64,000 nt of DNA from Nonomuraea aurantiaca (GTDB lineage Bacteria; Actinomycetota; Actinomycetes; Streptosporangiales; Streptosporangiaceae): assembly GCF_020215705.1 (NCBI RefSeq), contig NZ_JAIWNB010000001.1:62001-126000 (forward strand), given 5' to 3'. Under the pieces are notes generated by a model that saw only the letters and a program-made list of their open reading frames with translations, was not told the DNA's origin and did not search any database. A program made the translations under genes and the position numbers. Positions 1 through 8,149 of the stretch are shown piece after piece. The number at the start of each line of letters is the position of its first letter. Position 1 is the first letter of the stretch.

Positions 1-195
1 GCCCGCCAGGTGCGGGAACAGGACGCCGTCCTCGCCGGTGTGATGGGCGTGCAGCGCGTCGCAGAACGTCAGGCAGTGCTCCCGCAGCTCGGGCCGCGAG
101 CCGGGTGCCCGCCGCAGCGCCGCGAGCTCCCGCCGGAAGCCGTCGTGCAGTTTCACCAGCTCGTCACCCATGGCGATGAGTCGTTCGTCGCTCAT
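1..195 (-). CDS. Hemerythrin-like (HHE) domain protein, 3' part outside window
   Basis: Only the first 65 residues are present; the gene runs off the left edge. The start is the ATG at 195, preceded on the minus strand by a GGGAGGG ribosome site (202-208). The visible part fits a hemerythrin HHE four-helix bundle that binds a di-iron centre: His17 in the first helix, then a His49/His51/His52-x-x-Glu55 cluster and His62, the spacing expected for iron ligands. Such proteins usually sense or bind O2 or NO. The gene is divergent from a TetR regulator with a shared palindrome between them, so it is a likely target of that regulator. The family call rests on this N-terminal pattern only. Confidence 0.7.
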   Translation of the reverse strand, partial: MSDERLIAMGDELVKLHDGFRRELAALRRAPGSRPELREHCLTFCDALHAHHTGEDGVLFPHLAG

Positions 196-212
196 GTCAT
201 GCCCTCCCTAAG

Positions 213-232
213 TTTTTATACGCGTATAGAAA
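213..232. promoter_or_regulatory. Palindromic operator between the HHE and TetR genes
   Basis: A perfect 12-bp palindrome TATACGCGTATA (217-228) is extended by TTT/AAA arms at 213-215 and 230-232 with one mismatch pair. It lies 14 bp before the TetR start and 18 bp before the divergent HHE start. It is AT-rich in a very GC-rich setting. A site of this length and placement is typical of a TetR dimer operator acting on both genes (inference). Confidence 0.6.
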
Positions 233-245
233 GTAGCATGACAGG

Positions 246-944
246 ATGCCCGCACGTACTGGACGGCCGCCCAAGATCTCCAGGGCGGACATCGTGTCCG
301 CCGCCCACCGGCTCATCGAGGCCGAGGGGACGGAGAGCCTGACGATGCGCAGGCTGGCCCGCGAGGTCGGCGCCACGCCGATGGCCCTCTACCACCACGT
401 GCACGACAAGGAGGAGCTCCTTCTGCTGCTGCTCGACGACTACGCGGCGGCGATGCCCCGGCCCGAGCTCCCGGACGAGCCGGGCGAGCGGATGGCCGCG
501 GCGGCCCTCGCCATGCACGAGGCGCTGGCGGGCGTCCCGTGGATCGTGGACGTCCTCAGGGCGGACGACCTGCTCTCGGTCAACGCGCTGTGGTACCCGG
601 AGACGATCATCGATGCGGCCGTACGCGCCGGGCTGCCGCTGGAGCGGGCCGTGGCCGCGTACCGGATCATCTGGCACTACACGGCGGGGGAGATCACCGC
701 GCGGGCGGCGGCGCTGCGCAGGCGGGGGGAGGGCAGGCCGACGTACCGGCGGCAGGTGTTCGCCACGCTCGACGCCGAGGCGTTGCCGCGCCTCGCGGAG
801 GTGGGCGGGCGGTGGGAGGAGCTCACCGCGCGCGACACCTACGGCGAGGGGCTGCGCGCTCTCGTGGCCGGGCTGCTGCTAAATGGATTGGCCACGGGGC
901 GATCGTTCGTGAAACGGTCTGGGTCTGATGATCAGATGGACTGA
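246..944 (+). CDS. TetR/AcrR family transcriptional regulator
   Basis: A 232-residue protein. Residues about 10-57 form the TetR DNA-binding domain, with the recognition-helix stretch ATPMALYHHVHDKEEL; the rest is a helical ligand-binding/dimer domain of the large TetR_C_1-like kind. The ATG at 246 follows an AT-rich palindrome that is its probable operator. It is divergent from the HHE gene and overlaps the next gene by up to 17 bp if that gene uses its upstream GTG/ATG. It is most likely an autorepressor responding to a small ligand that cannot be inferred here. Confidence 0.85.
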   Translation: MPARTGRPPKISRADIVSAAHRLIEAEGTESLTMRRLAREVGATPMALYHHVHDKEELLLLLLDDYAAAMPRPELPDEPGERMAAAALAMHEALAGVPWIVDVLRADDLLSVNALWYPETIIDAAVRAGLPLERAVAAYRIIWHYTAGEITARAAALRRRGEGRPTYRRQVFATLDAEALPRLAEVGGRWEELTARDTYGEGLRALVAGLLLNGLATGRSFVKRSGSDDQMD

Positions 945-2013
945 GGCGGGCGAAGAGTGTTCGGCGGCGTGGCGATCCGCACTGGAGGCGCCGCCACCGG
1001 CTCGGGTGGTGATCGCCGACGACCGGATGAAGGCCGACACCGCCTACCGCCTGGCTCGTGAGGGCACCGCCCTGCTGTGGCGCGGCGACTTCCAGAACGC
1101 CCGGCAAATGCTCCAGGCGATGGGCCGCCGATGCGAGCCGGCCGAGCCCGGCGCCACGTTCGACCGCTACCGCCAGGCCCAGGGCCGGCGGGCGCGCACG
1201 CTCGGCCTGCTGCTGATCCCGTACGACGAAGGCCACGTCATCCCGCTCGCCCGCGCTCCCGACGTGCGGGAGGCGTGCGAGGAGGTCTACGGGCCGGCGG
1301 AGGGTCCGTACGTGGGGTCGTTGCGCGAGCTGCTCGGGCTGATCGGCGCGCACGAATGGCGTAAGAAGGGCGTCGAGGTCCCGGCGCTGGGTGCCCGGAT
1401 CCATCCGCACTATGGAGTCTTCTCCCCGATCCGCGGCGAATACATTGATCTGGTGGCCCAGGCGCCCCTGCCCGGCAAGCGGCTGGCCTTCGACCTCGGC
1501 ACGGGCACCGGAGTTCTGGCCGCGGTGCTGGCCCGGCGGGGCGTCGAGCGGGTCGTGGCCACCGATCTCGACCGGCGCGCGGTGATCTGCGCCCGCGACA
1601 ACATGGCCCGGCTGGGCCTGGCCGATCGGGTCGAGGTGGTGGCGGCCGACCTGTTCCCGCCGGGGCGCGCGCCGCTCGTCGTGTGCAACCCGCCCTGGCT
1701 GCCCGCGGAGCCGTCGTCGCCGCTCGACCGGGCGGTGTACGACTCCGGTGGGGGCATGCTCCAGGGGTTCCTCGACGGTCTGGCCGAGCATTTGGAGCCG
1801 GGCGGCGAAGGGTGGCTGGTGCTGTCGGACCTGGCCGAGCACCTTGGCCTGCGGTCCCGTGCCGACCTGATGGCCATGTTCGACGGTGCGGGGCTGCGGG
1901 TCGTGGACCGGCTCGACACCCGGCCGCGTCACCGGCGCGCGTCCGACGGCACCGACCCGCTGAGGGCGGCGCGGGCCGCCGAGGTGACGTCTCTGTGGCG
2001 GCTCGCCCACTGA
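928..2013 (+). CDS. SAM-dependent methyltransferase with NPPW motif (HemK/PrmC-like fold)
   Basis: A 361-residue protein. The SAM-binding loop FDLGTGTG is near residue 188, and the catalytic-type NPPW motif near residue 254 is the signature of N-methyltransferases acting on amide or base nitrogen (HemK/PrmC, RlmF/G, TaqI type). The first ~150 residues are an unassigned N-terminal domain. The start at 928 overlaps the TetR gene; an in-frame ATG at 1027 is an alternative. The upstream residues read like coding sequence (PPARVVIADDRMKADTAYRL), so I keep the long form. The substrate (protein, RNA or small molecule) cannot be told from sequence. Confidence 0.75.
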   Translation: MIRWTEAGEECSAAWRSALEAPPPARVVIADDRMKADTAYRLAREGTALLWRGDFQNARQMLQAMGRRCEPAEPGATFDRYRQAQGRRARTLGLLLIPYDEGHVIPLARAPDVREACEEVYGPAEGPYVGSLRELLGLIGAHEWRKKGVEVPALGARIHPHYGVFSPIRGEYIDLVAQAPLPGKRLAFDLGTGTGVLAAVLARRGVERVVATDLDRRAVICARDNMARLGLADRVEVVAADLFPPGRAPLVVCNPPWLPAEPSSPLDRAVYDSGGGMLQGFLDGLAEHLEPGGEGWLVLSDLAEHLGLRSRADLMAMFDGAGLRVVDRLDTRPRHRRASDGTDPLRAARAAEVTSLWRLAH

Positions 2014-2127
2014 AGTCCTTCTGGCCGATCTGCCCCGGCTCGAACGGCGACGCTCAGCAGCCCCGGCGCGTACGGGCATGAGCGCGGCCGCATGTTAGCC
2101 GGCCCCTCTTCGCGGCAGAAGAGATAT

Positions 2128-3147
2128 ATGCACATTTCGGGGGTACAGACTGTTTTGCCCGATTACCGCTACGCGCAGGCGGAGATCACCGAGGCATTCT
2201 CCCGGCTGACCGACGCCGACCTCGACCAGCTCGAACGTTTCCACGCAGCCACCGGCGTCCAGAGCCGGAACCTGGCGCTCCCGCTGGACGACTACGCCAA
2301 GCTCGACTCGTTCGGCCGCGCCAACGACATCTACCTTGAGATCGCGCTCGACCTGAGCGAACGGGCACTCCGTGGTGCGCTGGACAAGGCGGGCGTATCA
2401 CCGCGGCGGGTGGATCATCTGGTGTTCTGCTCGACCACCGGACTCGCCACTCCGTCCTTGGACGCGCGGCTGATCCAGCGCGTGGGGCTGCGGCCGGACG
2501 TCAAACGGGTGCCGGTGTTCGGGCTGGGCTGCGCCGCGGGGGCCTCGGGCCTGTCGCGGCTGAACGACTATCTGCGCGGCTGGCCCGAACAGGTGGCGGC
2601 GCTGGTCTGCGTGGAAATGTGCTCGCTGACCACTCAGCGCGACGACACCTCGATCGCGAACCTGGTCGCCAGCGGCCTGTTCGGCGACGGCGCGGCGGCC
2701 GTGGTCGCGGTGGGACGCGGCCACGGGCCGGAGGTGGTGGCCACGCGCAGCAGGCTGTACTCGGGTACGGAGCACCTCATGGGCTGGCAGGTGAGCGAGC
2801 GGGGTTTCCGCCTCGTGCTGGACGCCGAACTCACCGACTTCGTGGAGAAGGTGCTCGCGGGCGACATCAGGGGCTTCCTCGCCGACAACGGACTCACCCC
2901 CGAACAGGTCGGCACCTGGATCTGCCACCCGGGCGGCCCGAAGGTGATCGACAAGATCGTGGAGCGGCTGGGGCTGGATCCGGCGGCTCTGGAGGTCACG
3001 TGGCGGTCACTGCGCGAGCACGGGAACATGTCGTCGGTCTCGGTCCTGCATGTTCTGCAGGAGACACGCGGCCGTCCGGGCCAACCGGCCGTGCTCCTCG
3101 CCCTCGGGCCCGGCTTCTCGGCCGAGTTGCTCCTGCTGCACTGGTGA
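2128..3147 (+). CDS. Type III polyketide synthase (chalcone/stilbene synthase family)
   Basis: A 339-residue homodimeric ketosynthase-type enzyme that condenses malonyl-CoA units on an acyl-CoA starter. The catalytic triad is intact: Cys135 in GLGCAAG, His267 in ICHPGGP and Asn300 in HGNMS, at the spacing of bacterial type III PKSs such as THN synthase and alkylresorcinol synthases. I start at the ATG at 2128 (MHISG). It is immediately followed by an ICMT-like methyltransferase gene. This pair resembles the srsA-srsB arrangement that makes methylated alkylresorcinols or alkylpyrones in Streptomyces, so a membrane-associated phenolic lipid is the most likely product type (inference). Confidence 0.9.
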   Translation: MHISGVQTVLPDYRYAQAEITEAFSRLTDADLDQLERFHAATGVQSRNLALPLDDYAKLDSFGRANDIYLEIALDLSERALRGALDKAGVSPRRVDHLVFCSTTGLATPSLDARLIQRVGLRPDVKRVPVFGLGCAAGASGLSRLNDYLRGWPEQVAALVCVEMCSLTTQRDDTSIANLVASGLFGDGAAAVVAVGRGHGPEVVATRSRLYSGTEHLMGWQVSERGFRLVLDAELTDFVEKVLAGDIRGFLADNGLTPEQVGTWICHPGGPKVIDKIVERLGLDPAALEVTWRSLREHGNMSSVSVLHVLQETRGRPGQPAVLLALGPGFSAELLLLHW

Positions 3148-3151
3148 GTCC

Positions 3152-3655
3152 TTGACTCCGTACATGCTGCTGATCGGGCTGGTCGTCGTCGAGCGGCTGG
3201 CCGAGCTGGGCGTGGCCCGCCGCAACCTGGCCTGGGCCAGGTCGAAGGGCGGCATCGAGTACGGTCGGCGGCACTATCCCTGGATCGTCCTGGCCCATAC
3301 CGGACTCCTGCTGGCCTGCCCGGCTGAGGTGTGGCTGCTCGGCCGGCCCTTCATCCCGGCGCTCGGCTGGCCGATGCTCGCGATCGTCCTGCTGGCCCAG
3401 GGGCTGCGCTGGTCGTGCATCGCCACCCTGGGCAGGCAGTGGAACACCCGCGTCGTCGTGGTGCCCGGAATGCCGCTGGTCGGCACGGGGCCGTACAGGT
3501 GGCTGCGTCATCCGAACTACGTCGCCGTGGTCGCGGAGGGGGTGGCGCTGCCGCTGGTCCACACCGCCTGGCTCACCGCGCTGGCGTTCACGCTGGTGAA
3601 CGCGCTGTTGCTCACGATCCGGATCCGGGTGGAGGAGGCGGCGCTGGTCGGCTGA
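3152..3655 (+). CDS. Isoprenylcysteine carboxyl methyltransferase (ICMT)-family membrane methyltransferase
   Basis: About 167 residues, mostly hydrophobic, with 4-5 membrane segments. The conserved C-terminal ICMT signature is present: GTGPYRWLRHPNYVAV followed by a Glu in RVEEAAL. Starts possible are TTG at 3152 (LTPYMLLIG, matching the usual MTxYLLLIG N-terminus of relatives) or ATG at 3164; no strong ribosome site decides. It begins 4 bp after the type III PKS stop and is very likely co-translated. Bacterial members beside type III PKS genes (SrsB type) O-methylate the resorcinol or pyrone product; that is the role I infer here. Confidence 0.8.
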   Translation: MTPYMLLIGLVVVERLAELGVARRNLAWARSKGGIEYGRRHYPWIVLAHTGLLLACPAEVWLLGRPFIPALGWPMLAIVLLAQGLRWSCIATLGRQWNTRVVVVPGMPLVGTGPYRWLRHPNYVAVVAEGVALPLVHTAWLTALAFTLVNALLLTIRIRVEEAALVG

Positions 3656-3749
3656 CCGGATCACGTGTTGATCGCGGTTTGCGCTCGCTTGCGTCACCGG
3701 CCCGGCCAGGCCATTTCCGGGAGCCGTCATACGGCCGGAGGTGGTTGCG

Positions 3750-5267
3750 ATGAAATTTCGTCCTTTGGCGATCAGTGTCGGAATTGCTGGACTCCTGGCA
3801 CTGGCCGCTTGCGGCGGCGGTCCCGGGGGGACAAAGGGAGACTCCGGCCTTCGGGCGCCCGCTTCGTCCAGAGCCGCACCGTCGGCTTCGTCTGGGCCCG
3901 AACTCCCCGCAGATGCCAAGCCCGAGGCTCGGGCGAGCGCATCTGCCGCTCCCGAGGAACAGAAGGACACGTCGGCTGCGCAGATCTCGACGTTCGCTTT
4001 GGACGTGGACACCGCTTCGTACACCTATGCCCGCCGTACCCTCCAGGAAGGACGCTGGCCCGAACCGGGGCAGATCCGGCCGGAGGAGTTCGTCAACGCG
4101 TTCCGGCAGGACTACGCGCAGCCGCGGGACGACGGGTTCACCGTGCACGTCGACGGCGCCATGATGCCGTCGCACAACCAGGCCGTTTTGCGCGTCGGCC
4201 TGCAGACGCGCGCCTCCGACGCGGCGGCGCGGCGCCCCGCCAACCTCACCTTCGTGATCGACGTGTCGGGGTCGATGGCCGAGCCCGGCCGCCTCGACCT
4301 GGTGAAGCAGTCCCTGCACACGCTGATCGACCAGCTCGCGCCGGGCGACCAGGTGTCGATCGTCTCCTTCAGCGACGAGGCCACGGTGCTGGCCTCGATG
4401 ACGCCGCTGGCCGCCCGTACCGAGCTGCACGCGGCGGTGGACCAGCTGACCGTGGCCGGCAGCACCAACCTGGAGGCCGGACTGGTCACCGGCTATGAGC
4501 AGGCGGCCAAGGCGTTCCGGCCGGCGGCCACCAACCGGGTCATCCTGCTCTCCGACGGCCTGGCCAACCAGGGCAGCACCGAGTGGCGTTCCATCCTGGA
4601 CCGGGTCAAGGAGTACGCGGGCCGGCAGGTCACCCTGCTGACCGTCGGCGTCGGCCGGGACTACGGCGACCAGCTGATGGAACAGCTGGCGGACAACGGC
4701 GACGGCGCCGCCGTCTACGTGAGCACGCAGGAGGACGCGGACAAGGTCTTCGCCTCGCAGCTCCCAGCCACGATCGAGCTGCGGGCGCGCGACGCCAAGG
4801 CGCAGGTGGTCTTCAACCCCTCTGCGGTGGCGGGCTACCAGCTCATCGGGTACGAGAATCGCGCGCTGTCCACCGAGGAGTTCCGCGACGACAACCGGGA
4901 CGGTGGCGAGATCGGCCCCGGCCACTCGGTCACGGCTCTCTACGCGGTACGGCTCAAGCCAGGCGCGACCGGGCAACTGGCCCAGGCGACCGTACGCTGG
5001 CAGGACCCCGACACCAGGAACCCCGCCGAGACGAGCAAGTCGGTGGACGTGGGGGCATTGACCGATTCGGTATGGGAGAAGGCGCCGGTGCGGCTGCAGG
5101 TGGACGTGGTGGCGGCGGCTTTCGCGGTGTACATGCGGGACCGGGAGGCGTTCGGGCTGAACCTGCCGACGCTGGGGGAGCAGGCCAAGCGGCTGGCGGG
5201 GGCGGCGGAGGACCCGATGGTGACCGAGCTGGCGGGACTCATCGACAAGGCCCGCTCAGTGGGGTAG
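3750..5267 (+). CDS. YfbK-like von Willebrand factor A domain lipoprotein
   Basis: A 505-residue secreted lipoprotein. The signal peptide ends in a lipobox (LALAAC, Cys21), followed by a Gly/Ser/Ala-rich tether to about residue 70. Next comes the vWF_A N-terminal domain (ISTFALDVDTASYTYARR), a vWA domain with the metal-binding MIDAS motif DVSGS near residues 171-175, and the YfbK C-terminal domain (DUF3520 type). The start is the ATG at 3750, 6 bp after GGAGGTGG (3737-3744), rather than the GTG at 3741. It probably mediates metal-dependent protein contacts at the cell surface. A strong hairpin terminator follows at 5279. Confidence 0.88.
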   Translation: MKFRPLAISVGIAGLLALAACGGGPGGTKGDSGLRAPASSRAAPSASSGPELPADAKPEARASASAAPEEQKDTSAAQISTFALDVDTASYTYARRTLQEGRWPEPGQIRPEEFVNAFRQDYAQPRDDGFTVHVDGAMMPSHNQAVLRVGLQTRASDAAARRPANLTFVIDVSGSMAEPGRLDLVKQSLHTLIDQLAPGDQVSIVSFSDEATVLASMTPLAARTELHAAVDQLTVAGSTNLEAGLVTGYEQAAKAFRPAATNRVILLSDGLANQGSTEWRSILDRVKEYAGRQVTLLTVGVGRDYGDQLMEQLADNGDGAAVYVSTQEDADKVFASQLPATIELRARDAKAQVVFNPSAVAGYQLIGYENRALSTEEFRDDNRDGGEIGPGHSVTALYAVRLKPGATGQLAQATVRWQDPDTRNPAETSKSVDVGALTDSVWEKAPVRLQVDVVAAAFAVYMRDREAFGLNLPTLGEQAKRLAGAAEDPMVTELAGLIDKARSVG

Positions 5268-5278
5268 CCGTTCTCCGG

Positions 5279-5307
5279 CTGGGCCGCTTCTTTGAGAGGC
5301 GGCCCAG
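5279..5307 (+). terminator. Rho-independent-type hairpin after the vWA lipoprotein
   Basis: CTGGGCCGC (5279-5287) pairs with GCGGCCCAG (5299-5307); the stem extends inward by a T-G wobble and TCT/AGA, giving about 13 pairs around a TTG loop. No long T-run follows, as is common in actinobacteria. It lies 12 bp after the stop codon. Confidence 0.75.
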
Positions 5308-5375
5308 TTGCTTGGGGCGGGGTCGCGCGGCGGCTGGCCGGGGCTGGGAGTCGGATACACTTGGGGACGGTTCAA

Positions 5376-5448
5376 GGGGCTATGGCGCAGTTGGTAGCGC
5401 GCCTCCATGGCATGGAGGAGGTCTGGGGTTCGAATCCCCATAGCTCCA
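5376..5448 (+). tRNA. tRNA-Ala, anticodon GGC
   Basis: A complete 73-nt cloverleaf. The acceptor stem is GGGGCTA (5376-5382) with TAGCTCC (5441-5447) and discriminator A at 5448. The D arm is GCGC/GCGC, the anticodon stem CCTCC/GGAGG with loop ATGGCAT (anticodon GGC, reading GCC), and the T arm TGGGG-TTCGAAT-CCCCA. CCA is not encoded. The DNA downstream holds gene relics, consistent with past integration at the 3' end. Confidence 0.96.
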
Positions 5449-5569
5449 CTCTTCCCGCACAAAGGTCTTCATCGGGGCGCTTCGCGCTCAAGGGTCTCAG
5501 GCGTTGCTTCCAGTCGCGGCAGGCCGCGACCCCTGTAGGGCCTCCGCTTCGCTCCGGGCGCTTGATTGG

Positions 5570-5588
5570 GCGTGGGCTTCGCCCACGC
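5570..5588. terminator. Perfect 8-bp hairpin with TTC loop
   Basis: GCGTGGGC (5570-5577), TTC loop, GCCCACGC (5581-5588). It is symmetrical and could stop transcription from the tRNA. Similar small hairpins lie upstream at 5474-5486 and 5513-5530, so it may belong to a folded repeat element rather than being a simple terminator. Confidence 0.4.
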
Positions 5589-5639
5589 GTTTCCCGTTGA
5601 CCGATCGGGCCATCTGAAGACCTTGTCGGCCGGACATCG

Positions 5640-5846
5640 ATCACGCTCGTTACTGTCAAACGCCAGCTGATGTCCGCGGTCGAGGCCCTCAGGTCCCCGG
5701 CAATGGTCGGCAGAGCCGGGGCGACGAGCGACTGCAGCATCGCGAACACCATCCCGGCCAGCGCCAGGAAGCTGAAGACGAGCGCGGGCTTCGTGTGCCG
5801 GGCAGCCCGGGGGAGCGCGACGAACAGCCGCTATGGCCCTGAACTG
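5640..5846 (-). pseudogene. Remnant of an MFS drug-exporter N-terminus
   Basis: Read on the minus strand from about 5830 down, one frame gives HTKPALVFSFLALAGM, then FAMLQSLVAPALPTIAGDL and ASTADISW. This is the canonical first membrane helix and periplasmic loop of a 14-helix MFS (EmrB/QacA) transporter. Coding similarity stops abruptly after TADISW near 5660, and a TAG lies upstream of the fragment in the same frame. Only about 55 residues survive of an expected ~480, so this is a decayed fragment. Confidence 0.6.
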
Positions 5847-5919
5847 CCGTCGGTCGCCGTCGATCTTCTGTGTTCGCGGCCGGCCATGGAAGCGCCGGCT
5901 CAATGGAGGGGCACGGCGC

Positions 5920-7944
5920 TCAGGCGACCGAGTGGGTGATGGTGCCCGTGTAGGTGCCCGCGACGGCGGAGTCCGGGATGGTGATGACGAGCGTGGGCTG
6001 CCAGCCCGTGGATTGGGCGAAAAGTGATGTCTTGCGGCCGCTGAACGCGGTCAACGGCGCCGACAGGGCGACCTTCTGGGTCGAGAGGGGCTGCCCTGGG
6101 GTGCGGGTGCCGCCGCCGGATTGGGCGGTGCTGGGGCCGGACCAGTACGAGACGTTGGCGTTCGTGATGGTCTCCGCTGACGATCCGCCCCCGGTGGTGA
6201 AGTTGGTGGCGGTCACGGTCGCCGTCCAGAGGGGAACCCCTGCCCGGGAGTCGGCCACGGTCACCGTGCCCATGGAGACGCTGATCGTGTCTCCCGAGAC
6301 AGCGCTGCCGAGATTGGCCGAGGTCGGTACGGTGATCGTCAGAATGCCCACGGGCACGACTGTGGCGCCGACGCTGGGGCCCGACGTGCCGACGGTCATC
6401 AAGGTGACAACGGTGATGGTGTACGTGGTGCCATTGGTCAGGCCGGTGATCGTGCAGTTGAGGGCGCCGGCGGTCGTGCAGAACGCGCCGCCCGGGCTGG
6501 CAGTGGCGGTGTAGCCGGTGCTGGAGTTCAGGAATTCCGGCGCGGTCCAGGAGATCGCGGCGGTGGTGTCGCCGGGTGTGGCGACGACTGCCGTGGGCGG
6601 CTGCGAGGTGACCAGCACGGCGACGAGGCGCTGAGTGGTGGTTTGATCACCGAGTTGGCCTGTGGCGTTCGCACCCCAGCAGTACACGGTGTTGGTGGAG
6701 TCCAAGGCGCACGTGTAGTCCTGCCCGCCGCTGATCTGGGTGATGGTCTTGCCGGACAGCACGCCGGAGGCGGTGACGGTCGCCGGTACCAGGCTCTGGG
6801 TGGTGGAGTTGTTGCCGAGTTGTCCGGTGCTGTTGTATCCCCAGCAATACGCGAGACCGGCGCTGTCCAGGGCGCATGCGTGGGCGCCGCCTGAGGTGAG
6901 TTGGTTGATGGTCTTGCCGGAGAGCACGCCGGTAGTGGTCACCGCCACGGCCGTCAAGCTTCCTAGGGTGGAGTTGTTGCCGATCCGTCCGTTGGCGCCG
7001 TTTCCCCAGCAATACGCGAGGCCGGCGCTGTCCAGGGTGCACGTGAACCAGTTTCCGGCTCTTATCTCGGTAAGGGTCTTGCCGTTGATCGCGGTACCGA
7101 GCGTGGTGACGGTCACTGGTACCAGGCTCTGGGTGGTGGAGTTGTTGCCGAGTTGCCCGAAGCTGTTGTATCCCCAGCAGTAGGCCTTGCCGGTGTTGTC
7201 CAGCACGCAGGTGTGCTCGTAGCCGGTGCCGATCTGGGTGAGGGTTTTGCCGCTGAGTACGCCGGTAGCGACCACGGCGACCGGTGTGTTCTTGTTGGTG
7301 GTCGAGTTGTCCCCGAGTTCTCCCTCGCCGTCATACCCCCAGCAATATGCCTTTCCGGTGTTGTCCAGAACGCACGCGAAAGAGTTGCCGGCGCCGATCT
7401 CGGTGAGGGTTTTGCCGGCGAGTACGCCGGCGACGCTCACGGCGACGGGCACTGTCCGCTGGGTGAAAGAGGCGTCCCCGAGCTGCCCGTACGGATTCCA
7501 GCCCCAGCAGTAAGCCTTGCCGGTGCTGTCCAGTGCGCAGGTGAAGGACTGGCCCGCGACGATCTTGGTGAGTGTCTTGCCCGCCAGCACTCCGCTCGTG
7601 TCCACGGCGACCGGAGTGGTCACGGGGTTGACGGACGTGGTGTTGTTGCCGAGTTCGCCGTTGGTGTTGCTGCCCCAGCAGTACGCTTTGCCGCTGCGGA
7701 TCGTGCAGGCGTGGCTGTACCCGGCCGCGATCGTGGTGGCGTGCGACGATACCGCGAGAGCTGCCGGCACGGGCGTCAGGGCGGTGAGGGCGGCCCATTC
7801 GAGCACCATGAACGCCACCACCACCATGCCGAGGGAGGTCGCCCGTCGGATGCTCCGCCAGTAGCCGTCCATCGCGGCTCGCATTCGCCGGCGCGGCCCT
7901 GACGGTGAAGAATTCCCCTGGCAGCCACTCAGCGACCTGTGCAT
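5920..7944 (-). CDS. Secreted RCC1-repeat (beta-propeller) protein with fibronectin type III-like domain
   Basis: About 674 residues. After a basic N-terminus comes a hydrophobic signal/anchor (SLGMVVVAFMVLEWAALTAL), then seven ~50-residue RCC1 repeats, each with a Y/C-C-W-G core and a G(E/Q/R)(L/I)G turn, enough for a seven-bladed propeller. Each repeat also keeps a paired Cys (ACxLD ... YCWG), suggesting disulfides in a secreted protein. A fibronectin III-like domain (AVVATPGDTTAAISWTAP) follows, then a Thr/Ser-rich beta domain. The ATG at 7944 has GGGGAAG 7 bp upstream; a GTG at 8013 would extend it by 23 residues. Role unknown; probably extracellular binding or adhesion. Confidence 0.82.
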   Translation of the reverse strand: MHRSLSGCQGNSSPSGPRRRMRAAMDGYWRSIRRATSLGMVVVAFMVLEWAALTALTPVPAALAVSSHATTIAAGYSHACTIRSGKAYCWGSNTNGELGNNTTSVNPVTTPVAVDTSGVLAGKTLTKIVAGQSFTCALDSTGKAYCWGWNPYGQLGDASFTQRTVPVAVSVAGVLAGKTLTEIGAGNSFACVLDNTGKAYCWGYDGEGELGDNSTTNKNTPVAVVATGVLSGKTLTQIGTGYEHTCVLDNTGKAYCWGYNSFGQLGNNSTTQSLVPVTVTTLGTAINGKTLTEIRAGNWFTCTLDSAGLAYCWGNGANGRIGNNSTLGSLTAVAVTTTGVLSGKTINQLTSGGAHACALDSAGLAYCWGYNSTGQLGNNSTTQSLVPATVTASGVLSGKTITQISGGQDYTCALDSTNTVYCWGANATGQLGDQTTTQRLVAVLVTSQPPTAVVATPGDTTAAISWTAPEFLNSSTGYTATASPGGAFCTTAGALNCTITGLTNGTTYTITVVTLMTVGTSGPSVGATVVPVGILTITVPTSANLGSAVSGDTISVSMGTVTVADSRAGVPLWTATVTATNFTTGGGSSAETITNANVSYWSGPSTAQSGGGTRTPGQPLSTQKVALSAPLTAFSGRKTSLFAQSTGWQPTLVITIPDSAVAGTYTGTITHSVA

Positions 7945-8149
7945 CTGCGCTTCCCCATCAAGTGCGCGGCTGCGGACCAGGGCACTCATGTATGGACGGA
8001 GCATGGGCAGCACGCTAACACTTTGTGTGATTAAATTCTTGCGCTGAGTAGTTATGTCGCTGTCAACGGACGGTCATGGGCGTTTGCCCGGGGGCGTAGA
8101 TACTGGATCATCGAGGTCGCAGGTCACTCCCTGTTCCGCCGTGGACGTC

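Larger units (their letters stand above)
5449..5919. other. Non-coding scarred segment downstream of tRNA-Ala (hairpins, MFS relic)
   Basis: No intact gene is visible here. The segment holds short GC-rich hairpins: 5474-5486, 5513-5530 (GTCGCGGC-AG-GCCGCGAC) and 5570-5588 (GCGTGGGC-TTC-GCCCACGC). It also holds a transporter remnant on the minus strand, listed separately. I see no direct repeat of the tRNA 3' end that would mark an attachment site. Confidence 0.5.

Noticed and set aside
5449-5590. Attachment site (direct repeat of the tRNA 3' end)
   Set aside because: No copy of the tRNA 3' segment was seen downstream in the window, though I could not search exhaustively.
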